DNA from: Sphingobacteriales bacterium | GTDB taxonomy: Bacteria; Bacteroidota; Bacteroidia; Chitinophagales; Chitinophagaceae | Assembly (NCBI GenBank): GCA_016235125.1 | Contig: JACRLZ010000002.1 | Location: 682,001 to 746,000 of the forward strand | Direction of reading: 5' to 3' | DNA: 64,000 nucleotides | Shown: piece after piece, positions 32,328-41,374 of the stretch | How positions within the stretch are numbered: the first letter of the stretch is position 1 | How the letters are laid out: the number at the start of each line of letters is the position of its first letter | The notes under the pieces: model-generated | What the model was told of the DNA's origin: nothing | Database searches by the model: none | What the model saw: the letters and a program-made list of their open reading frames with translations, nothing else | Made by a program: the position numbers and the translations under genes

Positions 32328-32678
32328 TTATCTGGGTGGATTAGTGGAGGGGTTAGTAGCAGGAGGTGGATTCAATTGCAATCCGGGATTGGTAACCGGT
32401 TGTTGTGTTGTATTAATGGGTGCATCTTTGGCTTTATTTTCTACGCCGGATCTTCCGGAAATGAAAAAAGAGGAAACAAGGCATAAAACACCGATAATCC
32501 CTGCAAAAAGCCAGGTACCTTTTTCCAAGACATCAGTCGTTTGCTTCACACCCATGAATTGTGTGCTGAAACCGGCGATGTTGCCGGCCAATCCGCCGCC
32601 TTTGGGGTTTTGAACCAGCACAATCAGAGCAAGTATCCCGGAGGCCAGAATGATCAAAATAATAAATAAGGTTGTCAT
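32328..32678 (-). CDS. secG: preprotein translocase subunit SecG
   Basis: A 116-residue protein with two membrane helices (about residues 3-22 and 51-72) and the SecG signature VLVQNPKGGGLAGNIAG between them. The C-terminal tail is rich in Pro, Asn and Thr and is longer than in proteobacterial SecG, as usual in this phylum. It is part of the SecYEG channel. Starts 2 nt after the previous gene ends, so it closes an operon with the sigma-54 regulator and LptE genes; a strong terminator follows. Confidence 0.92.
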   Translation of the reverse strand: MTTLFIILIILASGILALIVLVQNPKGGGLAGNIAGFSTQFMGVKQTTDVLEKGTWLFAGIIGVLCLVSSFFISGRSGVENKAKDAPINTTQQPVTNPGLQLNPPPATNPSTNPPR

Positions 32679-32679
32679 G

Positions 32680-33492
32680 TTAAACTCTTTTCTTTAGTTC
32701 CTCAATTTTCGCTGCAAAATAAGTGCTTTTAGAGGGTTCAAGCAAACTTAATTTGCTGTAAACCTCAATCGCTTTTTGATGATTCCCCTGCTTTTCCCAT
32801 ACTTCGGCCATTGTTTCGGTTACGATATGTCTTTCCTGCAAAGAAGTTTCGGCCAATTGTTCCACTTTTTTCTCTGTGGTGCTATCAACGGATGCTGCAA
32901 TTTCTGAAACAGGTAGTCGTTTCATGGTTTTCAGCCATTCGGTAAAGCTTTTCAGTTGCAAACCAAATTTGTCCTTCGGCTTTTCTTCTTCTTTGAATTT
33001 TATTCCCTGTGAAGCAAAATAATCCACCGTGTGATAAGGTTCAAACAACAATTCTGATTTTGCCTCTGCAACCGGTTCGGGTTTTATTTCGGCAAACTGA
33101 ACTATCGGTTCATCTGCTTTTAATTCTTCTGACCGTTTGATTTCAGTAATTGTCTCTTCACTCTTCACGGATTCATTTAATGAAATCACAGGAGCATTAA
33201 TTTCAATCGTATGCACGTTTTCTTTTACAGGCGCTGCAATTATCTCTGCATGGCCGGTTTCATTCAGCAGTTGCTGAACCCATAAGGGATTATGAAAAAA
33301 AAGAAATGTTTTTTGCAATTGCTCATTGTATTGTTCTGAATTTTCAGCCTGAAGTTTTTTGGTAAGCAATAATTGGGCGGCTCCAAAATAAGGGTGCCGG
33401 TCAGCATACTGACGAAGCTCCTGCAAGCTGCATTGTTCAAGCGAATCTTTCTGAAGAAGTGTTTTTACCAGCTGATTGATCTGAACATTCAT
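32680..33492 (-). CDS. uncharacterised protein between lptE and secG
   Basis: A 270-residue soluble protein. The N-terminus (LRQYADRHPYFGAAQLLLTKK) and a TPR-like C-terminal helix pair (EVWEKQGNHQKAIEVYSKLSLLEPS) flank a Glu/Pro-rich middle of low complexity (about residues 95-165). I know this protein type only as a conserved Bacteroidota gene in this position; the function is unknown. Tight spacing to secG (1 nt) supports co-translation. Confidence 0.7.
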   Translation of the reverse strand: MNVQINQLVKTLLQKDSLEQCSLQELRQYADRHPYFGAAQLLLTKKLQAENSEQYNEQLQKTFLFFHNPLWVQQLLNETGHAEIIAAPVKENVHTIEINAPVISLNESVKSEETITEIKRSEELKADEPIVQFAEIKPEPVAEAKSELLFEPYHTVDYFASQGIKFKEEEKPKDKFGLQLKSFTEWLKTMKRLPVSEIAASVDSTTEKKVEQLAETSLQERHIVTETMAEVWEKQGNHQKAIEVYSKLSLLEPSKSTYFAAKIEELKKRV

Positions 33493-33512
33493 ACCGACAA
33501 GTTAAACTGGTA

Positions 33513-34037
33513 TTACCAATTTGAAAAAAGTTTATTGAAAATTTCGTCTGTCAATGTCCTGAGCATTTCGTCCAGCAAAGAAGCCTCAGCCTGCTGAAAC
33601 GATTGACTGCCTTTGAATTCAAAACTCCTGCTTACATCATAATCCTTTATATCATCCGCTTTTCGGTTGTTGAGGGTAATATGAATACCCACCGTAAGCC
33701 GGTTATTGACCACCTGCTGATTGGAAATACCCGATGTACTGAAAGTATAATCATTGATAAAACCACTGATTTCCCAATCTACGTTATCATTATTGGTTTG
33801 GGTAAGTCTTGTCTGGCTTATTATTTTTTGCCGGAGTTTGTCGGTCAGTTTTGGACTGAGTTGCGGATTAATATACCGGGCCCGGTTTTCAATAAAATTC
33901 ACCTTCACGGTTTTTATACTGTCGGGTATAGAAACATCCTTAAACCGGTAAATATTACAACTGCTGTTGAAAGAAAAAAAAGCAAAGCCCAGAACGAAGG
34001 GCAGAAGCAGAAGAAATATTTTTTTATTAACTCTCAT
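33513..34037 (-). CDS. lptE: LptE family lipopolysaccharide-assembly protein
   Basis: A 174-residue protein with a signal peptide ending near SFNSSCNIYRF, where the Cys would be lipidated. The body (IPDSIKTVKVNFIENRARYINPQ, then ISNQQVVNNRLTVGIHITLNN) fits the Bacteroidota LptE family, the lipoprotein plug of the LptD outer-membrane LPS translocon. It directly follows the sigma-54 regulator, the stop and start sharing one base. Sequence similarity to E. coli LptE is low, so the name rests on the family annotation. Confidence 0.82.
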   Translation of the reverse strand: MRVNKKIFLLLLPFVLGFAFFSFNSSCNIYRFKDVSIPDSIKTVKVNFIENRARYINPQLSPKLTDKLRQKIISQTRLTQTNNDNVDWEISGFINDYTFSTSGISNQQVVNNRLTVGIHITLNNRKADDIKDYDVSRSFEFKGSQSFQQAEASLLDEMLRTLTDEIFNKLFSNW

Positions 34038-35314
34038 TATTCTTCAATATCGTATTCTTTTAATTTTCTGTACAATGTTCTTTCGCTGATGCCCAGATCA
34101 AGGGCGGCATCTTTTCTCTTGCTCTTATGCTTCTTCAGCGCCTTGATGATAAGCTCTTTTTCTTTATCCATGATGTTCAGGCTTTCTTCCACTTCTACAT
34201 GATCCTGGATGTCATTATTAATAATAACAGGTTGTGAAGCCTGCACTGCCGGCTGAATACTTCCAATCGTAATAGGTGATACCGAAACCGGCTGAGCCGA
34301 CTGTAATGCCTCATGTGACTTCATCCGATAACTATCGGATTCCTTTAATTCATTGATAAAGGCCTGGCTCTGGGCCACCATATTCGGATTCTGCAACACT
34401 TCGAGAAACATTCTCTTCAATTCGGTGACATCTTTCTTCATATCGAAAAATAACTTGTAAAGGATTTCTCTCTCATTGGAGAAATCATGTGTAGTGCCAT
34501 TGGTATGCGCCAGCACGGGCATCCGGTTATTGGAATACGGCTGAAGAAATCTATTAAGTGTCGTGGAAGAGATCTGCTTATCCTGTGAAAGAACTGAAAT
34601 CTGTTCTGCAATATTCTTTAATTCCCTCACATTGCCCGGCCAGGGATAGTTTATTAACAGGTTTTTTGCTTCCTCATCAAGCTGTACAGGAGCCGTTCTG
34701 TATTTATTGGCAAAATCTGCTGCAAATTTTCTGAAGAGTAAATGAATATCCTCTGGCCTGTCGTGCAAAGCAGGAACACGGATGGGAACGGTACTTAAAC
34801 GGTAGTATAGATCTTCCCTGAACTTTCCCGTCTGCACCAGTTGCAGCAAATCTTTATTGCTGGCAGCAATAACCCTTACATCCGTCTTCTGAACTTTTGA
34901 TGAACCGACACGTATGAACTCACCGCTTTCCAGCACACGGAGCAGCCTTGCCTGTGTGCCCAATGGCAACTCACCAATCTCATCTAAAAAGATTGTTCCG
35001 CCATTTACTGTTTCAAAATATCCTTTTCTGGCATCTGCTGCGCCGGTAAAGGAGCCTTTTTCATGCCCGAATAATTCGGAATCAATCGTTCCTTCGGGAA
35101 TGGCGCCACAGTTCACAGCAATGAAAGGATTATGCTTTCTTGAACTGAGCGAATGAATGATCTGGGAAAAAACTTCCTTACCCACACCGCTCTCACCACT
35201 GATGAGTACAGTGAGATCGGTATTGGCTACCTGGGCAGCTACTTCCAGCGCATAATTCAATGCAGGCGAGTTGCCGATTATGCCGAAACGGTTTTTTATG
35301 TTTTGAATGTCCAT
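34037..35314 (-). CDS. sigma-54 dependent transcriptional regulator
   Basis: A 425-residue AAA+ activator without receiver or sensor domain. Walker A GESGVGKEVFSQ (about residues 36-47), the sigma-54 contact loop GSFTGA, Walker B GGTIFLDEIGELPL, the R-finger region, and a C-terminal Fis-type helix-turn-helix (ALDLGISERTLYRKLKEYDI). Start is ATG 35314; GTG 35326 lies in a repeat. Targets are unknown; the gene stands between miaB and lptE in an order common in the phylum. A palindrome is translated in its linker (34325-34338). Confidence 0.92.
   Translation of the reverse strand: MDIQNIKNRFGIIGNSPALNYALEVAAQVANTDLTVLISGESGVGKEVFSQIIHSLSSRKHNPFIAVNCGAIPEGTIDSELFGHEKGSFTGAADARKGYFETVNGGTIFLDEIGELPLGTQARLLRVLESGEFIRVGSSKVQKTDVRVIAASNKDLLQLVQTGKFREDLYYRLSTVPIRVPALHDRPEDIHLLFRKFAADFANKYRTAPVQLDEEAKNLLINYPWPGNVRELKNIAEQISVLSQDKQISSTTLNRFLQPYSNNRMPVLAHTNGTTHDFSNEREILYKLFFDMKKDVTELKRMFLEVLQNPNMVAQSQAFINELKESDSYRMKSHEALQSAQPVSVSPITIGSIQPAVQASQPVIINNDIQDHVEVEESLNIMDKEKELIIKALKKHKSKRKDAALDLGISERTLYRKLKEYDIEE
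34325..34338. repeat. palindrome CCGATAACTATCGG inside the regulator gene
   Basis: Six-bp arms CCGATA / TATCGG around AC, translated as part of Asp-Ser-Tyr-Arg in the linker between AAA+ and HTH domains. It differs by one base from the core of the intergenic palindrome at 15535-15550. Confidence 0.5.
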
Positions 35315-35321
35315 TGTATAA

Positions 35322-35376
35322 GCCACTGAGCCACTGAAACACAGAAAACAACTCAGCGCTTCTGTGTTTCAGTGGC
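35322..35376. repeat. inverted repeat with 17-bp perfect arms; encodes the MiaB C-terminus
   Basis: GCCACTGAAACACAGAA at 35330-35346 has its exact inverse complement at 35360-35376; an extra unit GCCACTGA precedes it. Units are 8 nt (CACTGAGC, CACTGAAA, CACAGAAA). The right arm encodes MiaB's last residues and the TGA stop, while the left arm ends 8 nt before the start of the next gene. It shares its units with 13263-13322. Confidence 0.8.
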
Positions 35377-36819
35377 ATTTTGTTTAATAATAATTTTTCC
35401 AAGAAGTGTTGCCTGAGTGCAATCATTTACTTCTACAAATACGTAATCTCCTTTGTTCAGATTGTAATATTCTTTCGGGAACACCACTACTTTATTCTGA
35501 CTATTTCTTCCCATCCAGTCCTTGTCACTTCTTTTACTGTCACTTTCTATCAGTATGTTAAATGTTTTGCCAATATCTTTTTTATTGCTTTCCAGAGAAA
35601 GCCTGTTTTGCAATTCAACAATTTCAACAAGTCTGCGCTTCTTCACTTCTTCCGGCACATCGTCTTTGTATCTTCTTTCAGCCAGTGTGCCCGGTCTTTC
35701 ACTGTAAACAAACATATAACTCATATCATACTTGCTGTATTCCATGATGCTTAATGTATCCCGGTGGTCATTTTCTTCTTCCGTACAAAAACCTGCTATC
35801 ACATCTGAACTAATGCCGCAGTCAGGAATAATTTCTTTTATCCTATCCACCTTCGCCTTATACCATTCCCTTGTGTAAATGCGGTTCATCAATTGTAATA
35901 TTCTTGTTGAGCCGCTTTGAACCGGCAGGTGAATGTAGTTGCAGATGTTATCATATTTAGCCATAGTATGTAGCACATCGTCTGTAATGTCTTTTGGATG
36001 TGAAGTTGAAAAACGAACTCTTAACTCCGGCGAAATCAAGGCCACCTGCTCAAGCAATATCGCAAATGTTATCGGGGTCTTCGATAAGCTCCCTTTAAGG
36101 GGTTGGGGGGTGTAATAATAACTATCCACATTCTGTCCCAGCAATGTTACCTCTCTGTAACCTTTTTCAAACAGATCTTTACACTCATTTACTATACTTT
36201 CTGCATCACGGCTTCTTTCCCTTCCTCTTGTAAATGGTACTACACAGAAAGAGCACATATTATTGCATCCCCTCATGATACTTACAAATGCAGTTACTCC
36301 ATTGCTGTCAAGACGAACAGGAGAGATGTCTGCATAGGTTTCTTCCCTGCTCAGCAAAACATTAACTGCTTTCTGACCTTCTTCTGCCTCATATACCAGA
36401 CCGGGTAATGAACGGTAAGCATCCGGGCCTACAACAATATCAACGAGCTTTTCTTCTTCAAGGAATTTTGATTTCAGCCTTTCCGCCATGCATCCCAGCA
36501 CACCTACCAGCATTCCCTTCTTTTGTTCCTTAAGTTTTTTGAATTCAGTCAGTCTTTTGCGGACGGTTTGTTCAGCTTTTTCACGGATGGAACAGGTATT
36601 GATAAAAATGAGGTCAGCCTCTCCCACATTTCTTGTGGCTCCGAATCCTTCTGTATTTAAAATAGAAGCCACAATCTCACTGTCTGCAAAATTCATCTGG
36701 CAGCCGTAGCTCTCTATATAGAACCGCTTTTTATATTGAGTTGGGTCACTGGCAAAGGGGGCAAAGGCTTCGCCTTGCTTTGCTTCATCCTGCATTTTAT
36801 CTGCCACGTAGTCAAGCAT
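35353..36819 (-). CDS. miaB: tRNA-2-methylthio-N6-isopentenyladenosine synthase MiaB
   Basis: A 488-residue radical-SAM methylthiotransferase. The N-terminal domain has cluster cysteines in [24 protein letters not shown] and [10 protein letters not shown]; the radical-SAM cysteines are in [20 protein letters not shown]; a TRAM domain ends the protein. It adds the methylthio group to i6A37 of tRNA. Start is ATG 36819 (TTG 36840 is the only upstream option). Two oddities: residues about 237-249 are encoded by a hairpin repeat (36069-36112), and the last residues (NATETQKR) by a periodic repeat arm. Confidence 0.93.
   Translation of the reverse strand: MLDYVADKMQDEAKQGEAFAPFASDPTQYKKRFYIESYGCQMNFADSEIVASILNTEGFGATRNVGEADLIFINTCSIREKAEQTVRKRLTEFKKLKEQKKGMLVGVLGCMAERLKSKFLEEEKLVDIVVGPDAYRSLPGLVYEAEEGQKAVNVLLSREETYADISPVRLDSNGVTAFVSIMRGCNNMCSFCVVPFTRGRERSRDAESIVNECKDLFEKGYREVTLLGQNVDSYYYTPQPLKGSLSKTPITFAILLEQVALISPELRVRFSTSHPKDITDDVLHTMAKYDNICNYIHLPVQSGSTRILQLMNRIYTREWYKAKVDRIKEIIPDCGISSDVIAGFCTEEENDHRDTLSIMEYSKYDMSYMFVYSERPGTLAERRYKDDVPEEVKKRRLVEIVELQNRLSLESNKKDIGKTFNILIESDSKRSDKDWMGRNSQNKVVVFPKEYYNLNKGDYVFVEVNDCTQATLLGKIIIKQNATETQKR
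36069..36112. repeat. hairpin repeat translated in frame inside miaB
   Basis: Two neighbouring palindromes: TTATCG / CGATAA around GGGTCTT (36069-36088), then CTCCCTTTAAGGGG followed by TTGGGGGG (36089-36110). The second matches the hairpin plus G-run family of 18745, 26497, 52361 and 59533. In miaB the two are read as [15 protein letters not shown], in the variable linker after GQNVDSYY. Confidence 0.65.
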
Positions 36820-36951
36820 AAAAGGGAAATAGGACTGCAAATATACTGCTTAAACTCTGATTTGTGACAGGATGGCAGAGGTTTAGATACCATTGCAAAC
36901 GCTTGATTAGGCCGCTTATACGTTATATATAGCTGCTTAGCAGGCACAAAG

Positions 36952-36959
36952 TATCTTTG
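36952..36959 (+). promoter_or_regulatory. TAnnTTTG promoter-like -7 box
   Basis: TATCTTTG 18 nt before the TTG start of the outer-membrane protein gene matches the Bacteroidota -7 consensus. No convincing -33 TTTG box is visible at the usual distance, so the call is weak. Confidence 0.35.
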
Positions 36960-36976
36960 TTGCCTAACACATTGAC

Positions 36977-39373
36977 TTGAAAAATTTATCTCTTTTACTA
37001 TTTGCACTGCTTGTCTGTTTTTATGGTATTTGCCAGGACAAAAACCCCGGTATTCTTTCCGGCAATGTGATGGATGAAAAGAAAAAGGCGCTGGAAGCGG
37101 CAACCGTTGAATTAATTTCTTTCAAAGACAGCTTACAAAAACAATCCAAGCTAACTGACAAAACCGGGAATTTCAGCATCAGCAATATTGTCTTTGGTTA
37201 TTACAAACTCCGTATCAGTTATGTGGGGATGCAAGCACTGACGATTGACAGCATTTATTTCAGAACAGAGAGGTTTGATTTTAATCTTACCGACATCATT
37301 TTAAAAACAAAGAATACTGAAAACCTGGATGAGATAATCGTCTATGCGGAAAAACCACTGGTGCAATCCAGGGATGGGAATATCACTTTCAATGCAGGCG
37401 AATCTGCTCTTGCAGCAGGAAGCAATGCAAGCGATTTGCTGAATAATGTTCCGCTTGTTTCCAAAGATGCTTCGGGAAAAATTACGGTGAGGGGAAAAGA
37501 ACCAAAAATTTTAATTGATGACAAACCAGTTGAACTGAACCTTCAGCAACTGCAGGACCTGCTGGAATCATTACCGGGAAGCTCTATTGAGAAAATAGAA
37601 GTGATGACCAATCCGCCGCCACAATATGCCAATGAGCAGGGCGGCGTAATAAATATTGTGACCAAGAAAGGAAAGGTGGGAAAGAGTGGCAGGGTCAATA
37701 TTTCTGCAGGCACAAGAGGTGATGCGGCCATCAGCGGCAACTTTAATTATCGCAAGCAGGGATTTGCTTTAAGTATCAATGCAGGCATTGGATATAATTA
37801 CCTGAAAGGAAGCGGAAATTCTGAACGGAATAATATCTATACCGATTCATCCAATTTTTTTAATACAATAAATAATTATATCAATGAGAATATCCGCCCC
37901 AATTTCAGGATGAACATGGATTATGATGTCAGTAAAAACCGATCTTTGAACCTGGTGCTGCATTACAACCAGAATGATTTTAATAATCATAGCGTCACAG
38001 AATATACCAACATCAACCGGTTTGGTTCCATTTATAAACTAAGCGAAAGGACCATTGAAAGCAATGGAGACAGCTATAACCCTAATTTCAATTTTACTTA
38101 TACAAGTAAAGGGAAAATACCCGGAGAGATTTTTAAAATTATTACCGGAGCTAACTTTTCCAATAACAATAACAGCAGGGATTTTTTCCAGCAATACTTT
38201 AACCCCGATCATTCACCAAATGGCATTGACTCTACCCAAAAACAATTCACTGATAATAAAAGCAATGGTTATAATGCAAGGTTGAACTATGACCGGCCAT
38301 TGACCAATAAAAAAACTTTTATTTCTGTTGGCGGATATTTTGGACGAAATAACAGTCACATTAATGTTGACGCCAGTTATTTAAAGAAACCGGAGCAGGT
38401 CTTTTTAAGATCTGATTTGCTGAGTAATCATTTCCGGTTTCATCAAACCATTAGCAGCCTGAGGGGTTCCATAAGACAATTATTGAAAGAAAACTTCAGC
38501 GTCTCAGTTGGAGCATCAGTTGAACATACTGCTGTTTCATTTGAGCTTTATAAAGATAACCGGAATGCAGACAATGATTACTGGACATGGCTGCCTTTCG
38601 CCAATATCTACCGCAGTTGGAAAGACAAACTGAATTTTACTTTGTCATATCGCCGCAGCATTCGCCGCCCCGGCATCAATGAACTGAACCCGACCATTGA
38701 CTTCGGTGATCCTTATAACGTCCGGTTCGGCAATGAAAAATTAGAAGCATCAACGGCTCATAATTTTGATCTTGTATTGGGAAATGCAAAGAACAAGTAC
38801 TATCTCAATTTTGGCCTTGGGTACAATATTGTAGAAGACATTTTCAGCCAGGTGCGCACATTGATACCCGGGGAAAAAACACAGATAACCTGGCAAAACA
38901 TCAGCGGAAGAAAGGAATACGAGACCAGCACATGGGGAGGATTGACGGTAAGTAAGAAACTGAAAGTAAACATCAGCGCCAGCTACACTTATAATGAATA
39001 CAGTGATTTTGATAAAACGGTGAACCGTTATCGCAACGGTGGCTCTTTTACTTCCAATATCAATTCAACATTCGCTCCAAAGGATATTATGAACTTCACC
39101 GGCAGTTTTACTTTCAACCGGTTTGCCAATCCTCAGGGTTATGCCCGCTGGAACTGGAGTATGAATGTGGGCATACAAAGAAAACTCCTGGATAAAAAGC
39201 TGATTGTTACTTTCAATATCATTGATCCTTTCATGCAGGAAAACAGGAACTATACACAGGGGCCGAATTTTATCCTGCGAAGTTTTAATACCAACCGGAC
39301 AAGGAATTTCAGGTTGAGTGTTGGGTATAATTTTGTGAAGAAGGTGAAATCTTTAAGTAAAAAAATTGGATAA
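36977..39373 (+). CDS. TonB-dependent-receptor-like outer-membrane beta-barrel protein
   Basis: A 798-residue protein: signal peptide (NLSLLLFALLVCFYGICQ), a carboxypeptidase-regulatory-like domain (ILSGNVMDEKKKALEAATVEL, about residues 27-110), a plug-like region (LLNNVPLVSKDASGKITVRG and SSIEKIEVMTNPPPQY), then a long beta-barrel ending in a typical strand (NFRLSVGYNFVKKVK). It belongs to the outer membrane beta-barrel family common in this phylum. No SusD partner lies beside it, so the substrate is unknown. The start is TTG 36977, required to keep the signal peptide. Confidence 0.85.
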   Translation: MKNLSLLLFALLVCFYGICQDKNPGILSGNVMDEKKKALEAATVELISFKDSLQKQSKLTDKTGNFSISNIVFGYYKLRISYVGMQALTIDSIYFRTERFDFNLTDIILKTKNTENLDEIIVYAEKPLVQSRDGNITFNAGESALAAGSNASDLLNNVPLVSKDASGKITVRGKEPKILIDDKPVELNLQQLQDLLESLPGSSIEKIEVMTNPPPQYANEQGGVINIVTKKGKVGKSGRVNISAGTRGDAAISGNFNYRKQGFALSINAGIGYNYLKGSGNSERNNIYTDSSNFFNTINNYINENIRPNFRMNMDYDVSKNRSLNLVLHYNQNDFNNHSVTEYTNINRFGSIYKLSERTIESNGDSYNPNFNFTYTSKGKIPGEIFKIITGANFSNNNNSRDFFQQYFNPDHSPNGIDSTQKQFTDNKSNGYNARLNYDRPLTNKKTFISVGGYFGRNNSHINVDASYLKKPEQVFLRSDLLSNHFRFHQTISSLRGSIRQLLKENFSVSVGASVEHTAVSFELYKDNRNADNDYWTWLPFANIYRSWKDKLNFTLSYRRSIRRPGINELNPTIDFGDPYNVRFGNEKLEASTAHNFDLVLGNAKNKYYLNFGLGYNIVEDIFSQVRTLIPGEKTQITWQNISGRKEYETSTWGGLTVSKKLKVNISASYTYNEYSDFDKTVNRYRNGGSFTSNINSTFAPKDIMNFTGSFTFNRFANPQGYARWNWSMNVGIQRKLLDKKLIVTFNIIDPFMQENRNYTQGPNFILRSFNTNRTRNFRLSVGYNFVKKVKSLSKKIG

Positions 39374-39385
39374 ATAAAGCTGAAA

Positions 39386-39799
39386 CTACTTATGATCAAG
39401 CCTCCAGGCAATCGTACCAGCTAAAACAAAGATTCCTATTATAAACATTATTTTCCCATATCCCCTTGTTTTTGCATCATAAACATAATATCCTTCTTTC
39501 TTTGATTGACTATAGACATAACCGGCAATTATTCCAATAATGCCTCCAAGAAAAGCGGAGATAAAAGCAAGAGTAATGTATACGGAATTCCCTGGTATTC
39601 CTGTAAATTTTTTCTCAAGACCTCTTATTTCATTTAACTCTTTCTCCTTCCGGAATTCTTCAATGTTTATTTTTCGAAGTTGCAATTCTTCTATAGCAGC
39701 AGATACGAAGTTTTCCTGAAAACCATCCTGATTAACATAAATATCAATTAACTCCTGATCAGTTTTAGCTTTTAGTTGTTCTTTAAAATCAAAGTCCAT
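39386..39799 (-). CDS. two-helix membrane protein, unknown
   Basis: A 137-residue protein. The N-terminal half is charged and helical (LKAKTDQELIDIYVNQDGFQ, then an ELQLRKINIEEFRKEKE coiled segment), followed by two membrane helices (about residues 75-95 and 113-131). No family name can be given with confidence. Converges with the outer-membrane protein gene, 12 nt apart. Confidence 0.6.
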   Translation of the reverse strand: MDFDFKEQLKAKTDQELIDIYVNQDGFQENFVSAAIEELQLRKINIEEFRKEKELNEIRGLEKKFTGIPGNSVYITLAFISAFLGGIIGIIAGYVYSQSKKEGYYVYDAKTRGYGKIMFIIGIFVLAGTIAWRLDHK

Positions 39800-39888
39800 T
39801 TCTTAAAAATTGTTTGATATAATTATAAAGAGTAAAACATGGTTTTGTAAGAAGCGAAAACACAAGCAATAGTTCAAAATTGAATATG

Positions 39889-39961
39889 AGCGGAAGACGG
39901 GACTCGAACCCGCTACCTACAGCTTGGGAAGCTGTCGCTCTACCAGGTGAGCTACTTCCGC
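39889..39961 (-). tRNA. tRNA-Gly (anticodon CCC)
   Basis: A 73-nt minus-strand cloverleaf. Acceptor GCGGAAG / CTTCCGC with discriminator T, T-arm GGGTTCGAGTCCC, anticodon stem ACAGC / GCTGT around loop TTCCCAA, giving CCC (codon GGG). CCA not encoded. It stands alone between two hypothetical genes. Confidence 0.95.
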
Positions 39962-39975
39962 TTGTTGGTTCTAAT

Positions 39976-40494
39976 TTACAAAACTGATTTTGTCAGAGAA
40001 ATTTTATTTACCAGCCAGCTATCTTTCACCGGCACAATCCATTTGTTTTCCAGGTCATCTTTCGTTTGAACCAGGTTATTGAAATACAAAGTATATCTGT
40101 CAATAAACCCATTATCAAAAGCATACTGCAATTGGGAGAGCGGCAATAGCTGCACTTTATCTTTTATAATAAAGGCCAAAGAAGTTCTATCAAACATATT
40201 TACCCCGAATCGCTGCTCAATATCTTTTATCAGTCTTACTGAGCTGTCCGTACTGCATCCCCCGACTGCAGTTGCTGTTTCATCAGCCATCAGGATAATG
40301 AACTTTCCAAACAATAAATAAGCAGCTCCTTTTACCGGAGTGCCATGGCTATCCCATTTTGAAATAAATTCTTTCAGCATCTCGTCAATACTCAAGGCTT
40401 CATCAATATTGAAAAGACGGTTGCATTGATACACCCACACTCTTGAGTCAGGATTAAAATTATTATCGAGAAGATGTTTGTAGGAAAAATTCAT
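39976..40494 (-). CDS. conserved Bacteroidota protein (often misnamed ABC transporter ATPase)
   Basis: A 172-residue soluble protein. SRVWVYQCNRLFNIDEA, FIILMADETATAVGGCSTDSSV and GVNMFDRTSLAFI match a conserved family that databases often call ABC transporter ATPase, yet there is no Walker A, Walker B or signature motif here. The Gly-Cys-Ser-Thr-Asp-Ser-Ser segment is the most striking conserved feature. The gene is next to the HdrB-like Fe-S gene (9 nt), a pairing I regard as common in the phylum. Function unknown. Confidence 0.75.
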   Translation of the reverse strand: MNFSYKHLLDNNFNPDSRVWVYQCNRLFNIDEALSIDEMLKEFISKWDSHGTPVKGAAYLLFGKFIILMADETATAVGGCSTDSSVRLIKDIEQRFGVNMFDRTSLAFIIKDKVQLLPLSQLQYAFDNGFIDRYTLYFNNLVQTKDDLENKWIVPVKDSWLVNKISLTKSVL

Positions 40495-40503
40495 GCGGTA
40501 AAG

Positions 40504-41283
40504 TTAATCTAAACTGGCGGCTACCAGTTCTGCCACATCCAACACTTTTACTGTTTCTTCTTTTTCAGCAAGTTTTACACCATCTGTCATCATCGTATTA
40601 CAGAAAGGACAGGCGGATGCTATAATATCTGCACCCGTTCCAATTGCTTCGTTGCTTCTCTCAACATTGATCCGAACCGTCCCTTTTTCTTCTTCTTTAA
40701 ACATTTGTCCGCCACCGGCTCCGCAACACAGCCCGTTGCTGCGGCATCTTTTCATCTCTACCAGTTCGGCATCCAATGCTTCCAGTACTTTGCGGGGAGC
40801 TTCATATATATCATTCGACCTGCCGAGATAGCAACTATCGTGGTATGTAATTCGTTGGCCTTTAAAAGAACCTCCTTCTTTTAATTTTATTTTTCCCTCA
40901 TCAATCAATTTCTGCAAAAAAGTTGTATGATGAATTACTTCATATTTGCCGCCTAATTCCGGGTATTCATTTTTTAGTGTATTAAAACAATGCGGGCAGG
41001 CCGTTACTATTTTTTTGATTCCATAATTGTTCAAAACCTGAATATTCTGATAAGCCATCATCTGAAACATAAATTCATTGCCGGCCCGCCGAACCGGGTC
41101 GCCGGTGCACATTTCTTCTTTTCCCAATATGGCATAATTGATCCCTACCTTATTAAGAATGGCGACAAAAGCTTTGGTTATTTTCTGAGCCCGTTGATCA
41201 AAACTTCCTGCACAACCTACCCAAAAAAGCACATCTGGATTTTTTCCTTCGGTAAACAATTCTGCAACAGTCGGAACATTCAT
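40504..41283 (-). CDS. HdrB-like (CCG-domain) Fe-S protein
   Basis: A 259-residue protein with two cysteine-rich CCG domains: WVGCAGSFDQR, MCTGDPVRR and ACPHCFNTL in the first half; HDSCYLGRSND, GLCCGAGGG and SACPFCNTM in the second. CCG domains bind non-cubane Fe-S clusters in heterodisulfide reductase B, glycolate oxidase and lactate-utilisation proteins. Its natural partner in this phylum is a membrane 4Fe-4S dicluster protein like the one at 52366, here 11 kb away. It probably passes electrons in a membrane redox chain (inference). Confidence 0.85.
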   Translation of the reverse strand: MNVPTVAELFTEGKNPDVLFWVGCAGSFDQRAQKITKAFVAILNKVGINYAILGKEEMCTGDPVRRAGNEFMFQMMAYQNIQVLNNYGIKKIVTACPHCFNTLKNEYPELGGKYEVIHHTTFLQKLIDEGKIKLKEGGSFKGQRITYHDSCYLGRSNDIYEAPRKVLEALDAELVEMKRCRSNGLCCGAGGGQMFKEEEKGTVRINVERSNEAIGTGADIIASACPFCNTMMTDGVKLAEKEETVKVLDVAELVAASLD

Positions 41284-41358
41284 CGCCTGTAATTTGTTTC
41301 AAAACTAATGCTTATTCGAATTATATATAAATTGTCTATACCGTATTGTTTCTAAGTT

Positions 41359-41366
41359 TATTTTTG
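41359..41366 (+). promoter_or_regulatory. TAnnTTTG promoter-like -7 box
   Basis: TATTTTTG 9 nt before the first ATP-grasp ATG fits the -7 consensus. The closeness to the start would give a very short leader, and no -33 box is evident. Confidence 0.3.
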
Positions 41367-41374
41367 CCGCATTG

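Noticed and set aside
35314..35326. GTG start of the sigma-54 regulator at 35326
   Set aside because: It lies in a periodic repeat; ATG 35314 gives a normal N-terminus.
36841..36976. Riboswitch or long leader upstream of the outer-membrane protein gene
   Set aside because: The 136-nt space has a TAnnTTTG box but no fold or motif of a known riboswitch that I can recognise.
39976..40494. ABC transporter ATPase label for this protein family
   Set aside because: No Walker A, Walker B or signature motif is present; the label is a database carry-over.
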